A DNA stretch of 8,291 nucleotides from NCBI GenBank assembly GCA_021828635.1, contig JAJZEJ010000131.1, positions 1-8,291 of the forward strand. Direction: 5' to 3'. Each line of letters opens with the position of its first letter. Positions within the stretch are counted from its first letter, which is position 1. The translations under genes and the position numbers were made by a program. The notes beneath the pieces were generated by a model, which searched no databases, was not told the DNA's origin, and saw only the letters and a list, made by a program, of their open reading frames with translations. Positions 1 through 6,542 of this stretch are shown here, piece after piece. Source of the stretch: Chloroflexota bacterium. GTDB taxonomy: Bacteria; Chloroflexota; Ktedonobacteria; Ktedonobacterales; Ktedonobacteraceae.

Positions 1-657
1 GAGGGCGCTACAGGTGTTGTGGCAGAAATCGCGGCGCAGCAGGGTACGGCCTACGCGCTAGCTCTTGATGTTTCACAAGAGGAGCAGGTGCGGGAACGCT
101 TTACACAGGTAGCACGCGAGCATAGACGACTTGATATTCTGGTTAACAATGCTGGTGTTAGTCATGTGGGCAATATTTTGGAGACGAGCGCGGAGGATTG
201 GGACCGCTTGATGGCCGTCAACTCGCGTGGCGTCTTTCTTTGTGCGCGTGAAGCTGTGCGTCAGATGGTAGCCCAACAGCCACGCGGCGGTGTGCTAGTT
301 AATATCGCCTCGGTTGCCGGTATGATTGCTGTCGAGCGCCGCTTCCCCTATGGTGCTAGCAAAGGTGCGGTGTTGAGCATGACGCGCTCAATTGCGATGG
401 ACTTTGTCGAGCAGGGCATCCGTGCCAATGCGATCTGCCCCGGCACGGTGCAGACACCTTTTGTCGAAGGTTATCTCGCACGCAACTTTGCTGGACATGA
501 GGATGAGGTACGCCAACAACTGCACGCCCGTCAGCCGATTGGACGTATGGGCCACCCGGACGAAATTGCCAATGCCGCGCTGTACCTGGCTTCAGATGAA
601 GCTGCCTTTGTGACCGGCTCGGCTTTGGTCATCGATGGTGGCTGGACAGCCAGGTAA
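1..657 (+). CDS. Short-chain dehydrogenase/reductase, 5' end cut by window edge
   Basis: This is a classical SDR that should reduce or oxidise a carbonyl/alcohol with NAD(P)(H) in the cytoplasm. The frame is open to base 1, giving 218 codons, so the N-terminal TGxxxGIG nucleotide-binding motif lies outside the window. Numbering from base 1, visible motifs are LDV (residues 22-24, cofactor contact), NNAG (49-52), the helix Asn (74), catalytic Ser 104, the YxxxK pair Tyr 117 and Lys 121, and a C-terminal [11 protein letters not shown]. The tail pattern CPGTVQTP, then [13 protein letters not shown], then [11 protein letters not shown] resembles 2-keto-3-deoxy-L-fuconate dehydrogenases and the DHRS6/BDH2 group more than FabG. 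That finer assignment rests on memory of the families and is uncertain. The GTG at base 19 is an internal codon, not a supported start. The downstream symporter is 345 bp away, so co-transcription is not shown. Confidence 0.93.
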   Translation, partial: EGATGVVAEIAAQQGTAYALALDVSQEEQVRERFTQVAREHRRLDILVNNAGVSHVGNILETSAEDWDRLMAVNSRGVFLCAREAVRQMVAQQPRGGVLVNIASVAGMIAVERRFPYGASKGAVLSMTRSIAMDFVEQGIRANAICPGTVQTPFVEGYLARNFAGHEDEVRQQLHARQPIGRMGHPDEIANAALYLASDEAAFVTGSALVIDGGWTAR

Positions 658-731
658 AGATAAGAAATAAGTACTACATTGCAATAGGTCCGTAGATTAT
701 CTATTATGCAGTCTACTAGCCTATAAAGTTC

Positions 732-787
732 ATCTATATCAATCAACAAGCCACATATAGATAAATATTATTGTGTTATTGTTGATT
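732..787. repeat. Two interlocking 8-bp inverted repeats
   Basis: ATCTATAT (732-739) pairs with ATATAGAT (755-762). Within the loop of that pair, AATCAACA (741-748) pairs with TGTTGATT (780-787). As RNA the two helices would be exclusive or form a pseudoknot. As DNA they could be operator half-sites overlapping the candidate promoter. AT-rich arms make chance a real possibility. Confidence 0.4.
743..771 (+). promoter_or_regulatory. Candidate sigma-70-type promoter for the symporter
   Basis: TCAACA (743-748, 4 of 6 to consensus) and TATTAT (766-771, 5 of 6) are separated by 17 bp. Transcription would begin near 778 and give an untranslated leader of roughly 225 nt containing both large hairpins. 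The region is AT-rich, so chance matches are likely. Confidence 0.3.
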
Positions 788-800
788 AAAGATATTTCGG

Positions 801-851
801 AGCTATCTGGATAGCTACACAATTTATGTGAAAAAGGCTATCCAGGTAGCT
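801..851. repeat. Nested palindromes forming one large stem-loop
   Basis: The left arm at 801-815 and right arm at 837-851 are complementary at 14 of 15 positions with a 21-nt loop. Each arm is also palindromic by itself: AGCTATC-TG-GATAGCT at 801-816 is perfect, and 837-850 is palindromic except for one pair. The run after the stem is only weakly T-rich, so it may be a terminator for the SDR gene, a paired operator for the symporter, or part of its leader RNA. Confidence 0.55.
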
Positions 852-938
852 TCTTATGAATCTAGTGAGCCTTCCTATCGACATACGGTCGCTTCTTTCC
901 TTGATTTTGAAGAGCAAGATAGCTGATTGTGGAAAGAA

Positions 939-1022
939 ATCTGCAAGAGTTTACGCGGGATAGCGCATAAACTCTTGCAGATAAAGAAAGGAAAGCATTG
1001 TTATGATCCACTGGCAAGAGTT
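939..1022 (+). promoter_or_regulatory. Candidate translational switch at the symporter start
   Basis: A perfect 15-bp inverted repeat has arms at 939-953 (ATCTGCAAGAGTTTA) and 968-982. The Shine-Dalgarno AAAGGA (987-992) and ATG (1003) follow directly. The left arm is echoed in the coding start: CTGCAAGAGTT (941-951) versus CTGGCAAGAGTT (1011-1022). The right arm can therefore pair either with the left arm, leaving the ribosome site open, or with codons 3-7 (11 pairs with one bulged G), enclosing the ribosome site and ATG in the loop. The geometry is read from sequence; the regulatory role is inference. Confidence 0.45.
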
Positions 1023-2793
1023 ACTTATTTTCGTCTTTGTTTTCATCGTCGTCAGCATGATTGGTTTTTTTGCAGCACGCTGGCGTGCAGGCAACCTAAA
1101 CCGTCTCCAGGAATGGGGATTGGCAGGGAAACGCTTCGGCGCTTTTATCTCCTGGTTTTTAATAGGAGGAGATATTTATACCGCCTATTCGTTTCTTGCT
1201 GTTCCCGCCCTCGTCTTCGCGCAAGGAGCAATTGGCTTCTTCGCGGTCCCTTATTTGACGCTAGCCTATCCCCTCGCCTTTGTTTTTCTTCCACGGTTTT
1301 GGGTCATAGCACGCCATCGAGGCTATGTAACCGCCGCCGATTTTGTGCGTGAACGCTTTGATAGTAAGCCTTTGGCGCTTGCTACGGCCATCACAGGAAT
1401 TTTAGCAACGTTGCCTTATATCGCCCTGCAAATTTATGGCGTTCAACTCTGCCTGGCTGAAATGGGGGTACCTGTTGAGCTTGCGCTGTTCATCGCCTTT
1501 GCAATTCTTGCCGCCTACACTTATGTTAGTGGGCTACGTGGTTCCGCATTGATTGCTATTGTCAAAGATGTCTGCATCTGGCTGGTAGTGCTAATTATGT
1601 TTTTCTCACTCGTGTCACGCTTTGGCGGCATGCACGCCATTTTCTCGGCGATGCCGCAACAGAAAATGGTGCTATCATCGACGCAATATAGCTCTTATAT
1701 CACGCTTATCCTCGGCTCGTCCCTGGCTCTTTTCCTCTATCCGCATAGTCTGACAGCCATTCTCAGTGCCAATAGCCGTAAGGTAGTGGCGCGAAGCACA
1801 TCATTTCTCCTGGCCTACGTTGTTCTCATTGGTTTGGTTGCCATGCTCGGTGTGGTGGCTGTTGCCGCCGGTATTCACGCATCTCCAGTCTACAAGACCA
1901 ATATTGCGCTGCCTGCCTTGCTTACTACACTGTTCCCACAACAGTTCACCGGTTTCGCTTTCGCGGCTATCTCTATTGGTGCGCTGGTTCCTGCTGGTGT
2001 TATGTCCATTGGAGCTTCTAACCTCTTTACACGCAATATCTACCGCGAATATATTGATCCCAATTGTACTGAAAGACAAGAGGCGCGTGTTGCGAAAACG
2101 GCATCACTCGTGGTAAAAGTGGGTGCGCTCGCTTTTATTCTCTTTTTCCCTACGACGTTTGCTATTAACCTCCAGCTGTTAAGTAATATCTGGATACTGC
2201 AAACGCTGCCCTCCGTCTTCCTGGGTCTCTACACAAACTGGTTCCATCGCACTGCCCTCCTTATTGGCTGGTTTTGCGGCATGGTCGCTGGCACGTTGAG
2301 TATTGTCGCGCTCAACTTTCAGGGAGATGTCTATCCTTTCACCTTCTTTGGTTTCCACTTTCCCATGTATGGTGCGATTGCGGGTCTACTCGTAAACCTC
2401 TCTGTTACCATCGTGCTTACCATCGTCTTCCGCTATATTGGTATCTCTTCAGGAGAAGACCGCACTGTAACTGATGACTATAAGGCGCGACCTGTTATTG
2501 CTAAATTACGACCAGCATTTTCAACTTCGGGGATGCATGTACAAGAAGCATTCTCGTCTCAGCAACGTGCTAGCGCCAAGACAGCCCTATTCGCGGTGCC
2601 GATACCCCCACCATCACAGCCTGCTAAACCACCTGCGTTTACCCTGCCTGCGCCATCGCAAGCTTCTGTGGTGCCGCTACCTCGTTCGCGCCCAACAGGA
2701 GCCAAACCACCTGTACGCCCTGTTGTAGTCACTTCCCAACCACCTGAACAGGGGGCTGGCTATCGGGTAGTGCCTAAACGACCGTTGCAATAA
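1003..2793 (+). CDS. Sodium:solute symporter family permease, MctP-like, with proline-rich tail
   Basis: This 596-residue inner-membrane permease belongs to the SSS/SLC5 family and resembles rhizobial MctP, which takes up lactate, pyruvate and other monocarboxylates. Family-like signatures are EWGLAGKRFG (37-46), the GGDIYTAY segment (55-62), GYVTAADFVRERF (107-119), LPYIALQ (137-143) and ALVPAGVMSIGASNLFTRN (327-345). About 13 hydrophobic segments are visible, the last near 456-478. In the segment around 335, Ser is kept but Ile 336 stands where Na+-coupled PutP-type members usually have Thr, so the coupling ion is uncertain. Residues 479-596 are hydrophilic; 531-596 contain 19 prolines, which is unusual for the family. 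The ATG at 1003 is preceded by AAAGGA at 987-992. The substrate is inferred from family likeness only. Confidence 0.9.
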   Translation: MIHWQELLIFVFVFIVVSMIGFFAARWRAGNLNRLQEWGLAGKRFGAFISWFLIGGDIYTAYSFLAVPALVFAQGAIGFFAVPYLTLAYPLAFVFLPRFWVIARHRGYVTAADFVRERFDSKPLALATAITGILATLPYIALQIYGVQLCLAEMGVPVELALFIAFAILAAYTYVSGLRGSALIAIVKDVCIWLVVLIMFFSLVSRFGGMHAIFSAMPQQKMVLSSTQYSSYITLILGSSLALFLYPHSLTAILSANSRKVVARSTSFLLAYVVLIGLVAMLGVVAVAAGIHASPVYKTNIALPALLTTLFPQQFTGFAFAAISIGALVPAGVMSIGASNLFTRNIYREYIDPNCTERQEARVAKTASLVVKVGALAFILFFPTTFAINLQLLSNIWILQTLPSVFLGLYTNWFHRTALLIGWFCGMVAGTLSIVALNFQGDVYPFTFFGFHFPMYGAIAGLLVNLSVTIVLTIVFRYIGISSGEDRTVTDDYKARPVIAKLRPAFSTSGMHVQEAFSSQQRASAKTALFAVPIPPPSQPAKPPAFTLPAPSQASVVPLPRSRPTGAKPPVRPVVVTSQPPEQGAGYRVVPKRPLQ

Positions 2794-2806
2794 AATGCCT
2801 GCATGA

Positions 2807-2853
2807 CAGATGCCCCTACCATCTCGTTGACCTTGAGATAGTAGGGGCATCTG
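2807..2853. terminator. Strong hairpin between convergent genes, probable bidirectional terminator
   Basis: Arms at 2807-2825 and 2835-2853 match at 18 of 19 positions with a 9-nt loop, and the core CAGATGCCCCTACC is GC-rich. The hairpin begins 13 bp after the symporter stop and ends 34 bp past the stop of the opposing SnoaL-like gene. There is no clear T run on either side, so intrinsic termination is inferred from position and stem strength. Confidence 0.7.
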
Positions 2854-2887
2854 CTGTGTGAACGGAAGCAGGAAGGTGAAATTATTC

Positions 2888-3421
2888 TCAATAAGAGCGT
2901 TTTGGTCCCGGTTGTCTGATGGTAATCCTGGGCGCAGGGAGGGCAACGAAGCCAAGTTGGCGCTGCATACTGGCTAGATTTGTCTCACAACACTCCTCTA
3001 CAATCTTGTGGCCTTCTATCCGTATGAGTGTGATGCCCGTCAGGTATACGGGTCTTCCCGTTGGTAGATGTCCTTCATAGCCACCATGATCGGTACCTTG
3101 AATACTCCAACGCGCTACAACCGTTTCTCCTTCAGCAATTAACTCAAGCAGCGTAAAGTGCAAATCAGGCAAACTGGCACGAATTATCTGGCGTACATAG
3201 ACGGGGCAGAGTATGTAGTCCTGTGTTGTCTGCGAGGGATTATGTGAAGGGTTAAGAGTTGCCACTGTGTTGGGCAAGGAGGCTCTATCTTTCTGATCAG
3301 CAGAGAACTCTGCTAGAGTAGGGGTAGTATCATTGGATTGTTCCGTGTCTTCGGCACGTTCCCAGGCTGTTTCCAGATAGTGACGAATCGCTTCTTTGCG
3401 TTGTTCCAATGATAGTGACAT
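2888..3421 (-). CDS. SnoaL-like (ester cyclase / NTF2-fold) protein
   Basis: This 177-residue cytoplasmic protein matches the C-terminal half of the SnoaL-like family, small alpha+beta barrels that include polyketide cyclases and many proteins of unknown role. The clear part is residues 76-147: VRQIIRASLPDLHFT, then LIAEGETVVARW, then GHLPTGRPVYLTGI and a RIEGHKIVEE strand. The N-terminal helix (EQRKEAIRHYLETAW) is also family-like. Between them, residues 21-70 are polar and poor in structure, without the usual ADFVDH-like pocket strand, so catalytic activity is doubtful. I chose the ATG at 3421 over the GTG at 3445 because AAAAAGGGGG lies 8 nt upstream of the ATG and inside the longer frame. 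It lies 147 bp downstream of the LuxR-type regulator on the same strand. Confidence 0.85.
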   Translation of the reverse strand: MSLSLEQRKEAIRHYLETAWERAEDTEQSNDTTPTLAEFSADQKDRASLPNTVATLNPSHNPSQTTQDYILCPVYVRQIIRASLPDLHFTLLELIAEGETVVARWSIQGTDHGGYEGHLPTGRPVYLTGITLIRIEGHKIVEECCETNLASMQRQLGFVALPAPRITIRQPGPKRSY

Positions 3422-3429
3422 GAGCCAAG

Positions 3430-3439
3430 CCCCCTTTTT
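3430..3439 (-). promoter_or_regulatory. Ribosome-binding site fixing the SnoaL-like start
   Basis: Read on the - strand, AAAAAGGGGG ends 8 nt before the ATG at 3421. The longer GTG frame would place this site inside its own codons, so the shorter start is preferred. Confidence 0.7.
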
Positions 3440-3450
3440 AAGCACGAAAC

Positions 3451-3492
3451 CGATGGAGGAAGACCAAATTGTGGGGAGTCAACGCTCCATCG
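3451..3492. repeat. 8-bp inverted repeat upstream of the SnoaL-like gene
   Basis: CGATGGAG (3451-3458) is complementary to CTCCATCG (3485-3492) with a 26-nt gap. It lies in the probable 5' leader of the SnoaL-like gene. It may be an RNA stem or half-sites, or chance. Confidence 0.3.
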
Positions 3493-3507
3493 CATTCCCT
3501 ACAACAG

Positions 3508-3566
3508 AGTATAGTGCCTCAGAGGACTATGCGGATCACTAAAATTACGTAATGTGACTACGTAAT
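3508..3566 (-). promoter_or_regulatory. Candidate promoter and palindromic operator for the SnoaL-like gene
   Basis: On the - strand, TATACT (3508-3513) is a good -10 box with no clear -35. Upstream lies a compound element at 3544-3566: ATTACGTAAT (3544-3553) is a perfect 10-bp palindrome; ATTACGTA (3544-3551) and TACGTAAT (3559-3566) form an 8-bp inverted repeat; and TACGTAAT also occurs as a direct repeat with 13-bp period (3546, 3559). Its centre would sit about 55 bp before the expected transcript start, a usual place for an activator. It ends 2 bp past the regulator's stop codon, so it could also be part of that gene's 3' end. Confidence 0.4.
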
Positions 3567-3568
3567 GA

Positions 3569-5941
3569 TTAGATCAGACCCTCTTCAAATGCCAGGCGCG
3601 TTGCTGCGCTACGTGAGTTGATATGGAGTTTTGTATAGATAGACTGTAAATGCTTACTGACTGTGCGGGGACTTAGCACGAGATATTGGGCTACCTGGAT
3701 ATCCGTCAGGCCAGTTGCCACGAGTGTCAGAACTTCACGTTCGCGCTGACTGAGGACCGCGAGTACAGATGAAACTGACGCTGCGGAAGCGGCTGTTGTT
3801 TGTACTGTGGAAGAAAGAAGGTGAAGAAATGTCGTTGTCTCCTGTAATATTTGCTCAAGGGGACATTGCTGACCGGCTGTAAAGTGAGTGAGAAAGGCTT
3901 CCGCGCCGAGGGTAGCCCGCAGAGAAAAGACCATACGTTCCAGCAATGCCCTCCCGGCGGGAGGATGAGGCGTCTTAATGCGTGTTTGTAGTGCCTGTGC
4001 TGCTCCAAAGAAGCGTGCTGCCTGGATAGGTTGGCCTTCCAGATTTGCCAACCCAGCGATCAACCCCAGGCTTGCCGCCAGTCCATATGTGTGGTGGAGT
4101 GCCTGTGCTAACTGTATTGCTTCCTGGCAAGTAGTTCGGGCCAGTATCCTGTCTTCTTGAAACAGAGCGGCCTGGGCCAGAGTGAACAGAGAATACAGCA
4201 GATGAGCGCGATGGCCCGTCGTGCGCAATAGCCGAATGGCTTCCTGACTCAATGGAATAGCTTGAGTGGCATTGCCCTGAGCCAACGTGAGAAATGCCAG
4301 TGTTGTGAGAGCCGTGCAGATGCCGGGTTGATAGTCTAGTTCACGATAGGCTGCGAGGCCACGTTGGCAGAATTGTATGCCCTGCTCATAGTCTCCCTTT
4401 AGGCCCGTTACTATACCAAAACAGGTTAGAGCTTCGGCACGCCCAGGCGCGTCGTCCAGCGTATCAAGCAGTGCCATCTCCTCTTGCAGTAAGGAAATGG
4501 CACGGTCGTAAGCTCCCTGGTAGCGTGCGAATTCAGAAGCTCCAAAGAGGATGCGTGTTTGCTGCGTGGGGGATAGGGTTTTGCCTTGTTGTGTAAGCAG
4601 GGTTTCAAACCAGTGACGCCCCTCACTGAAGTGATTGTGTGTAATCCAAAAACGCTGTAATGCATCTGCCAGGCGTGTTGCTATATCAAGCTGCCCGTTT
4701 GCCAGTGAACGAGTGAGTGCCGCACGGAAGTTTGTCATCTCTCTCTCCAGAAGATCGAACCAGAATAGCGCGTCATCTCCTTGCAGATGCTCATTAGCCT
4801 GCTCGGCCAGGTTCAGGTACCATTCAGCATGCAATGCACATAACTGCTCCCACAAACCTGCTTGTTGGAGTTTATCTTGCGTGTACATCCGCATTGTATC
4901 AAGCAAGCGATAACGAACTTGGGTAGTTTCCGGCTCCAGGCTCTCTTGCTCCTCAGCAAGCACGAGCGATTTGTTCACCAGACGTACCAATACTTCGATA
5001 ATAAGCGCATTGGATGTCTCTGGCAAAGCCGCGATATGTTTGACCGCATCCAGATTCCAACTACCAGCAAAGATAGCTAGACGCTGAAACACAGCCTGTT
5101 CAACTGGTGTTAGCAGGTCGTAGCTCCAATCGAGTGTGGCCTGCAAGGTTTGCTGGCGCATGTGCGCCGTGCGTTTGCCGTGTCGTAACAGGTCAAGGCG
5201 TTCACTGAGGTGAGTGGCGAGTTGTTCTACGGAGAAGATGGGTAGCAATGCTGCCGCCAGTTCCAGCGCGAGTGGAAGGCCGTCTAATTGTGAACAGATA
5301 CTTATCACTGCCGGAGCATTGTGTGGCGTCAAGCGAAAGCGTGGAGAACTTTCAACCGCCCGTTCACAAAAAAGCTGGATTGCTTCGTATCCCAGCAGTT
5401 GTTCGATGGGCAGTGTTTGTGTGGGAGCGGGTGAGGAAAGGGCAACGACGCGCCAGACGGTTTCGCCGGCAACCATCAGTGGCTCTCGACTGGTTATAAG
5501 AATACGCAGATTGGGGCAAGCTTGCAATAAGGCTTCGACCAGGGAAGCGCATCCCGCGAGGATATGCTCACAATTATCGAGCAGTAGGAGCGTATGGCTC
5601 TGCCCAAGAGCCGTGATGAGCAGTGGCAGTGGTGCTATATCCTGATCGGCTGGAACACCTACTACAGTTGCAATGGCATAAGATAGGAGTTCCGGTGTGG
5701 AAATTGTTGCTAACTCGACCACATAGAGGCCATCAGGGAACGATGGCGCTACCTGAGCCGCGACCTGAATGGCGAGTCGTGTTTTACCAATACCCCCCGT
5801 ACCAGTGAGCGAAAGGAGACGTTGAGAGGCTAGCAGATTACTAAGGGTCGCGCACTCCTGTTCACGTCCAACAAAACGTGTCAAATATACTGGAAGTGAT
5901 GTCGTTTCAGAAGCATGCTCAGGCGAGGGTTGTACTGTCAT
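3569..5941 (-). CDS. NB-ARC ATPase / TPR / LuxR-type transcriptional regulator
   Basis: This 790-residue cytoplasmic regulator has the STAND layout: nucleotide switch, repeat sensor, DNA-binding output. It contains VGREQE (24-29), the P-loop GTGGIGKT (47-54), a Walker B strand ending LLLLDN (118-123), a sensor ITSRE (149-153) and GLPLA (221-225). Helical tetratricopeptide-like repeats span about 460-650. A C-terminal LuxR helix-turn-helix (727-787) includes LSQREREVLTLVATG and LSPRTVSKHLQSIYTKL. Such proteins are thought to bind an unknown ligand or partner on the repeats, switch with ATP and activate nearby genes. All nucleotide-binding motifs are intact. The ATG at 5941 has AAAGGA 13 nt upstream, a rather long spacing. 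Probable targets by position are the divergent CMD gene and the downstream SnoaL-like gene; its ligand cannot be told. Confidence 0.94.
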   Translation of the reverse strand: MTVQPSPEHASETTSLPVYLTRFVGREQECATLSNLLASQRLLSLTGTGGIGKTRLAIQVAAQVAPSFPDGLYVVELATISTPELLSYAIATVVGVPADQDIAPLPLLITALGQSHTLLLLDNCEHILAGCASLVEALLQACPNLRILITSREPLMVAGETVWRVVALSSPAPTQTLPIEQLLGYEAIQLFCERAVESSPRFRLTPHNAPAVISICSQLDGLPLALELAAALLPIFSVEQLATHLSERLDLLRHGKRTAHMRQQTLQATLDWSYDLLTPVEQAVFQRLAIFAGSWNLDAVKHIAALPETSNALIIEVLVRLVNKSLVLAEEQESLEPETTQVRYRLLDTMRMYTQDKLQQAGLWEQLCALHAEWYLNLAEQANEHLQGDDALFWFDLLEREMTNFRAALTRSLANGQLDIATRLADALQRFWITHNHFSEGRHWFETLLTQQGKTLSPTQQTRILFGASEFARYQGAYDRAISLLQEEMALLDTLDDAPGRAEALTCFGIVTGLKGDYEQGIQFCQRGLAAYRELDYQPGICTALTTLAFLTLAQGNATQAIPLSQEAIRLLRTTGHRAHLLYSLFTLAQAALFQEDRILARTTCQEAIQLAQALHHTYGLAASLGLIAGLANLEGQPIQAARFFGAAQALQTRIKTPHPPAGRALLERMVFSLRATLGAEAFLTHFTAGQQCPLEQILQETTTFLHLLSSTVQTTAASAASVSSVLAVLSQREREVLTLVATGLTDIQVAQYLVLSPRTVSKHLQSIYTKLHINSRSAATRLAFEEGLI

Positions 5942-6054
5942 TGCAGTTTACCAATCCTTTCTGGAAAAAACGCTCCATTGCTAATCAACAGGGCAAACGC
6001 AAGGGATATTCCTATCGTTTCTCTATCGCACGTCCTGAAAGATTTGCAGAATCA

Positions 6055-6077
6055 GACAATCATTTTCGACAATCATT
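6055..6077. repeat. 10-bp direct repeat in divergent promoter region
   Basis: GACAATCATT occurs at 6055-6064 and 6068-6077, a 13-bp period. The second copy overlaps the candidate -10 box of the - strand promoter, and the pair lies upstream of the + strand -10 box. This is a plausible binding site for a regulator that would repress one gene and activate the other. Confidence 0.45.
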
Positions 6078-6104
6078 CTATCACCTTGTGTTCCAAAGTG
6101 TCTA
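6075..6104 (-). promoter_or_regulatory. Candidate promoter of the NB-ARC/LuxR gene
   Basis: Read on the - strand, TAGACA (6099-6104) and TAGAAT (6075-6080) each match consensus at 5 of 6 positions with an 18-bp spacer. The transcript would begin near 6068 and have a leader of roughly 125 nt before the ATG at 5941. Confidence 0.5.
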
Positions 6105-6108
6105 TAAT
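6103..6108 (+). promoter_or_regulatory. Candidate -10 box of the CMD-family gene
   Basis: TATAAT is a perfect -10 match. The hexamer 17 bp upstream (ATCACC, 6080-6085) is a poor -35, matching at 3 of 6, which fits an activator-dependent promoter. The expected start near 6115 leaves a leader of about 35 nt. The box overlaps the -35 of the opposing promoter. Confidence 0.5.
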
Positions 6109-6149
6109 ACCCACCAGATGACCAAAATCTACGAATAAGGAGAAAGAAC

Positions 6150-6482
6150 ATGTCTGAATCGCAAGAACCGACACCTGTACAGAAGCTCATTGGCGACTTC
6201 TCGCCGAAGATGGTTTCGCTCACTGACGATGTGCTGTTTGGCGACATCTGGGAACGAACGGAACTCTCGAAGCGTGATAGGAGCTTGATTACGGTTGCCG
6301 CTTTGATCGCAGGCGGCAATACCGAGCAGCTTCCTGGCCATCTCAAGAGGGCGAAAGATAACGGTTTAACGGAGGCAGAACTCAAAGAAGTCATGACGCA
6401 CCTGGCATTCTATGCTGGTTGGCCGAAGGCCATGTCTGCCATTGCCGTGGCAAAACGCATTTTTGATGAAAAAGGTCAGTGA
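6150..6482 (+). CDS. Carboxymuconolactone decarboxylase (CMD) family protein
   Basis: This 110-residue all-helical cytoplasmic protein belongs to the CMD/AhpD-like family, whose members form oligomers. The core matches the family in RDRSLITVAALIAGG (42-56), then EQLPGHLKRAKDNGLTEAEL (59-78), then EVMTHLAFYAGWPKAMSA (80-97). His 64 and His 84 are candidate active-site residues. The AhpD CxxC pair is absent and the protein has no cysteine at all, so a thiol peroxidase role is unlikely. The length is normal for a single-domain member. The ATG at 6150 has an ideal AAGGAG at 6137-6142. It is divergent from the LuxR-type regulator and shares its promoter region, suggesting control by it. The substrate is unknown; true gamma-carboxymuconolactone decarboxylase activity is not implied, because no protocatechuate genes are nearby. 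Confidence 0.93.
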   Translation: MSESQEPTPVQKLIGDFSPKMVSLTDDVLFGDIWERTELSKRDRSLITVAALIAGGNTEQLPGHLKRAKDNGLTEAELKEVMTHLAFYAGWPKAMSAIAVAKRIFDEKGQ

Positions 6483-6542
6483 CGAACAATACTAAGCTTG
6501 AGAAAGTGAGTTGCGGATTCATGAGTAAGAATATTTGGTAAA

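Larger units (their letters stand above)
658..1002. other. Gene-free leader, 345 bp, rich in inverted repeats
   Basis: No coding frame is convincing here. The stretch is AT-rich in its first half and holds four perfect or near-perfect inverted repeats, annotated separately, plus one candidate promoter. MctP-type symporters are commonly preceded by a small DUF3311 membrane-protein gene; none is visible. The hairpin at 801-851 could end the SDR transcript, while the one at 939-982 abuts the symporter ribosome-binding site. Confidence 0.6.

Noticed and set aside
939..982. Reading the 15-bp hairpin before the symporter as a plain terminator
   Set aside because: No T run follows; a ribosome site and start codon follow within 21 bp, so a leader role fits better.
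927..1352. A 141-codon + strand frame overlapping the symporter start
   Set aside because: It runs out of frame through the conserved N-terminal half of the symporter and starts inside the leader hairpin region without a ribosome site.
2888..3445. The longer start of the SnoaL-like protein at GTG 3445
   Set aside because: The strong ribosome site lies inside this extension and points to the ATG at 3421.
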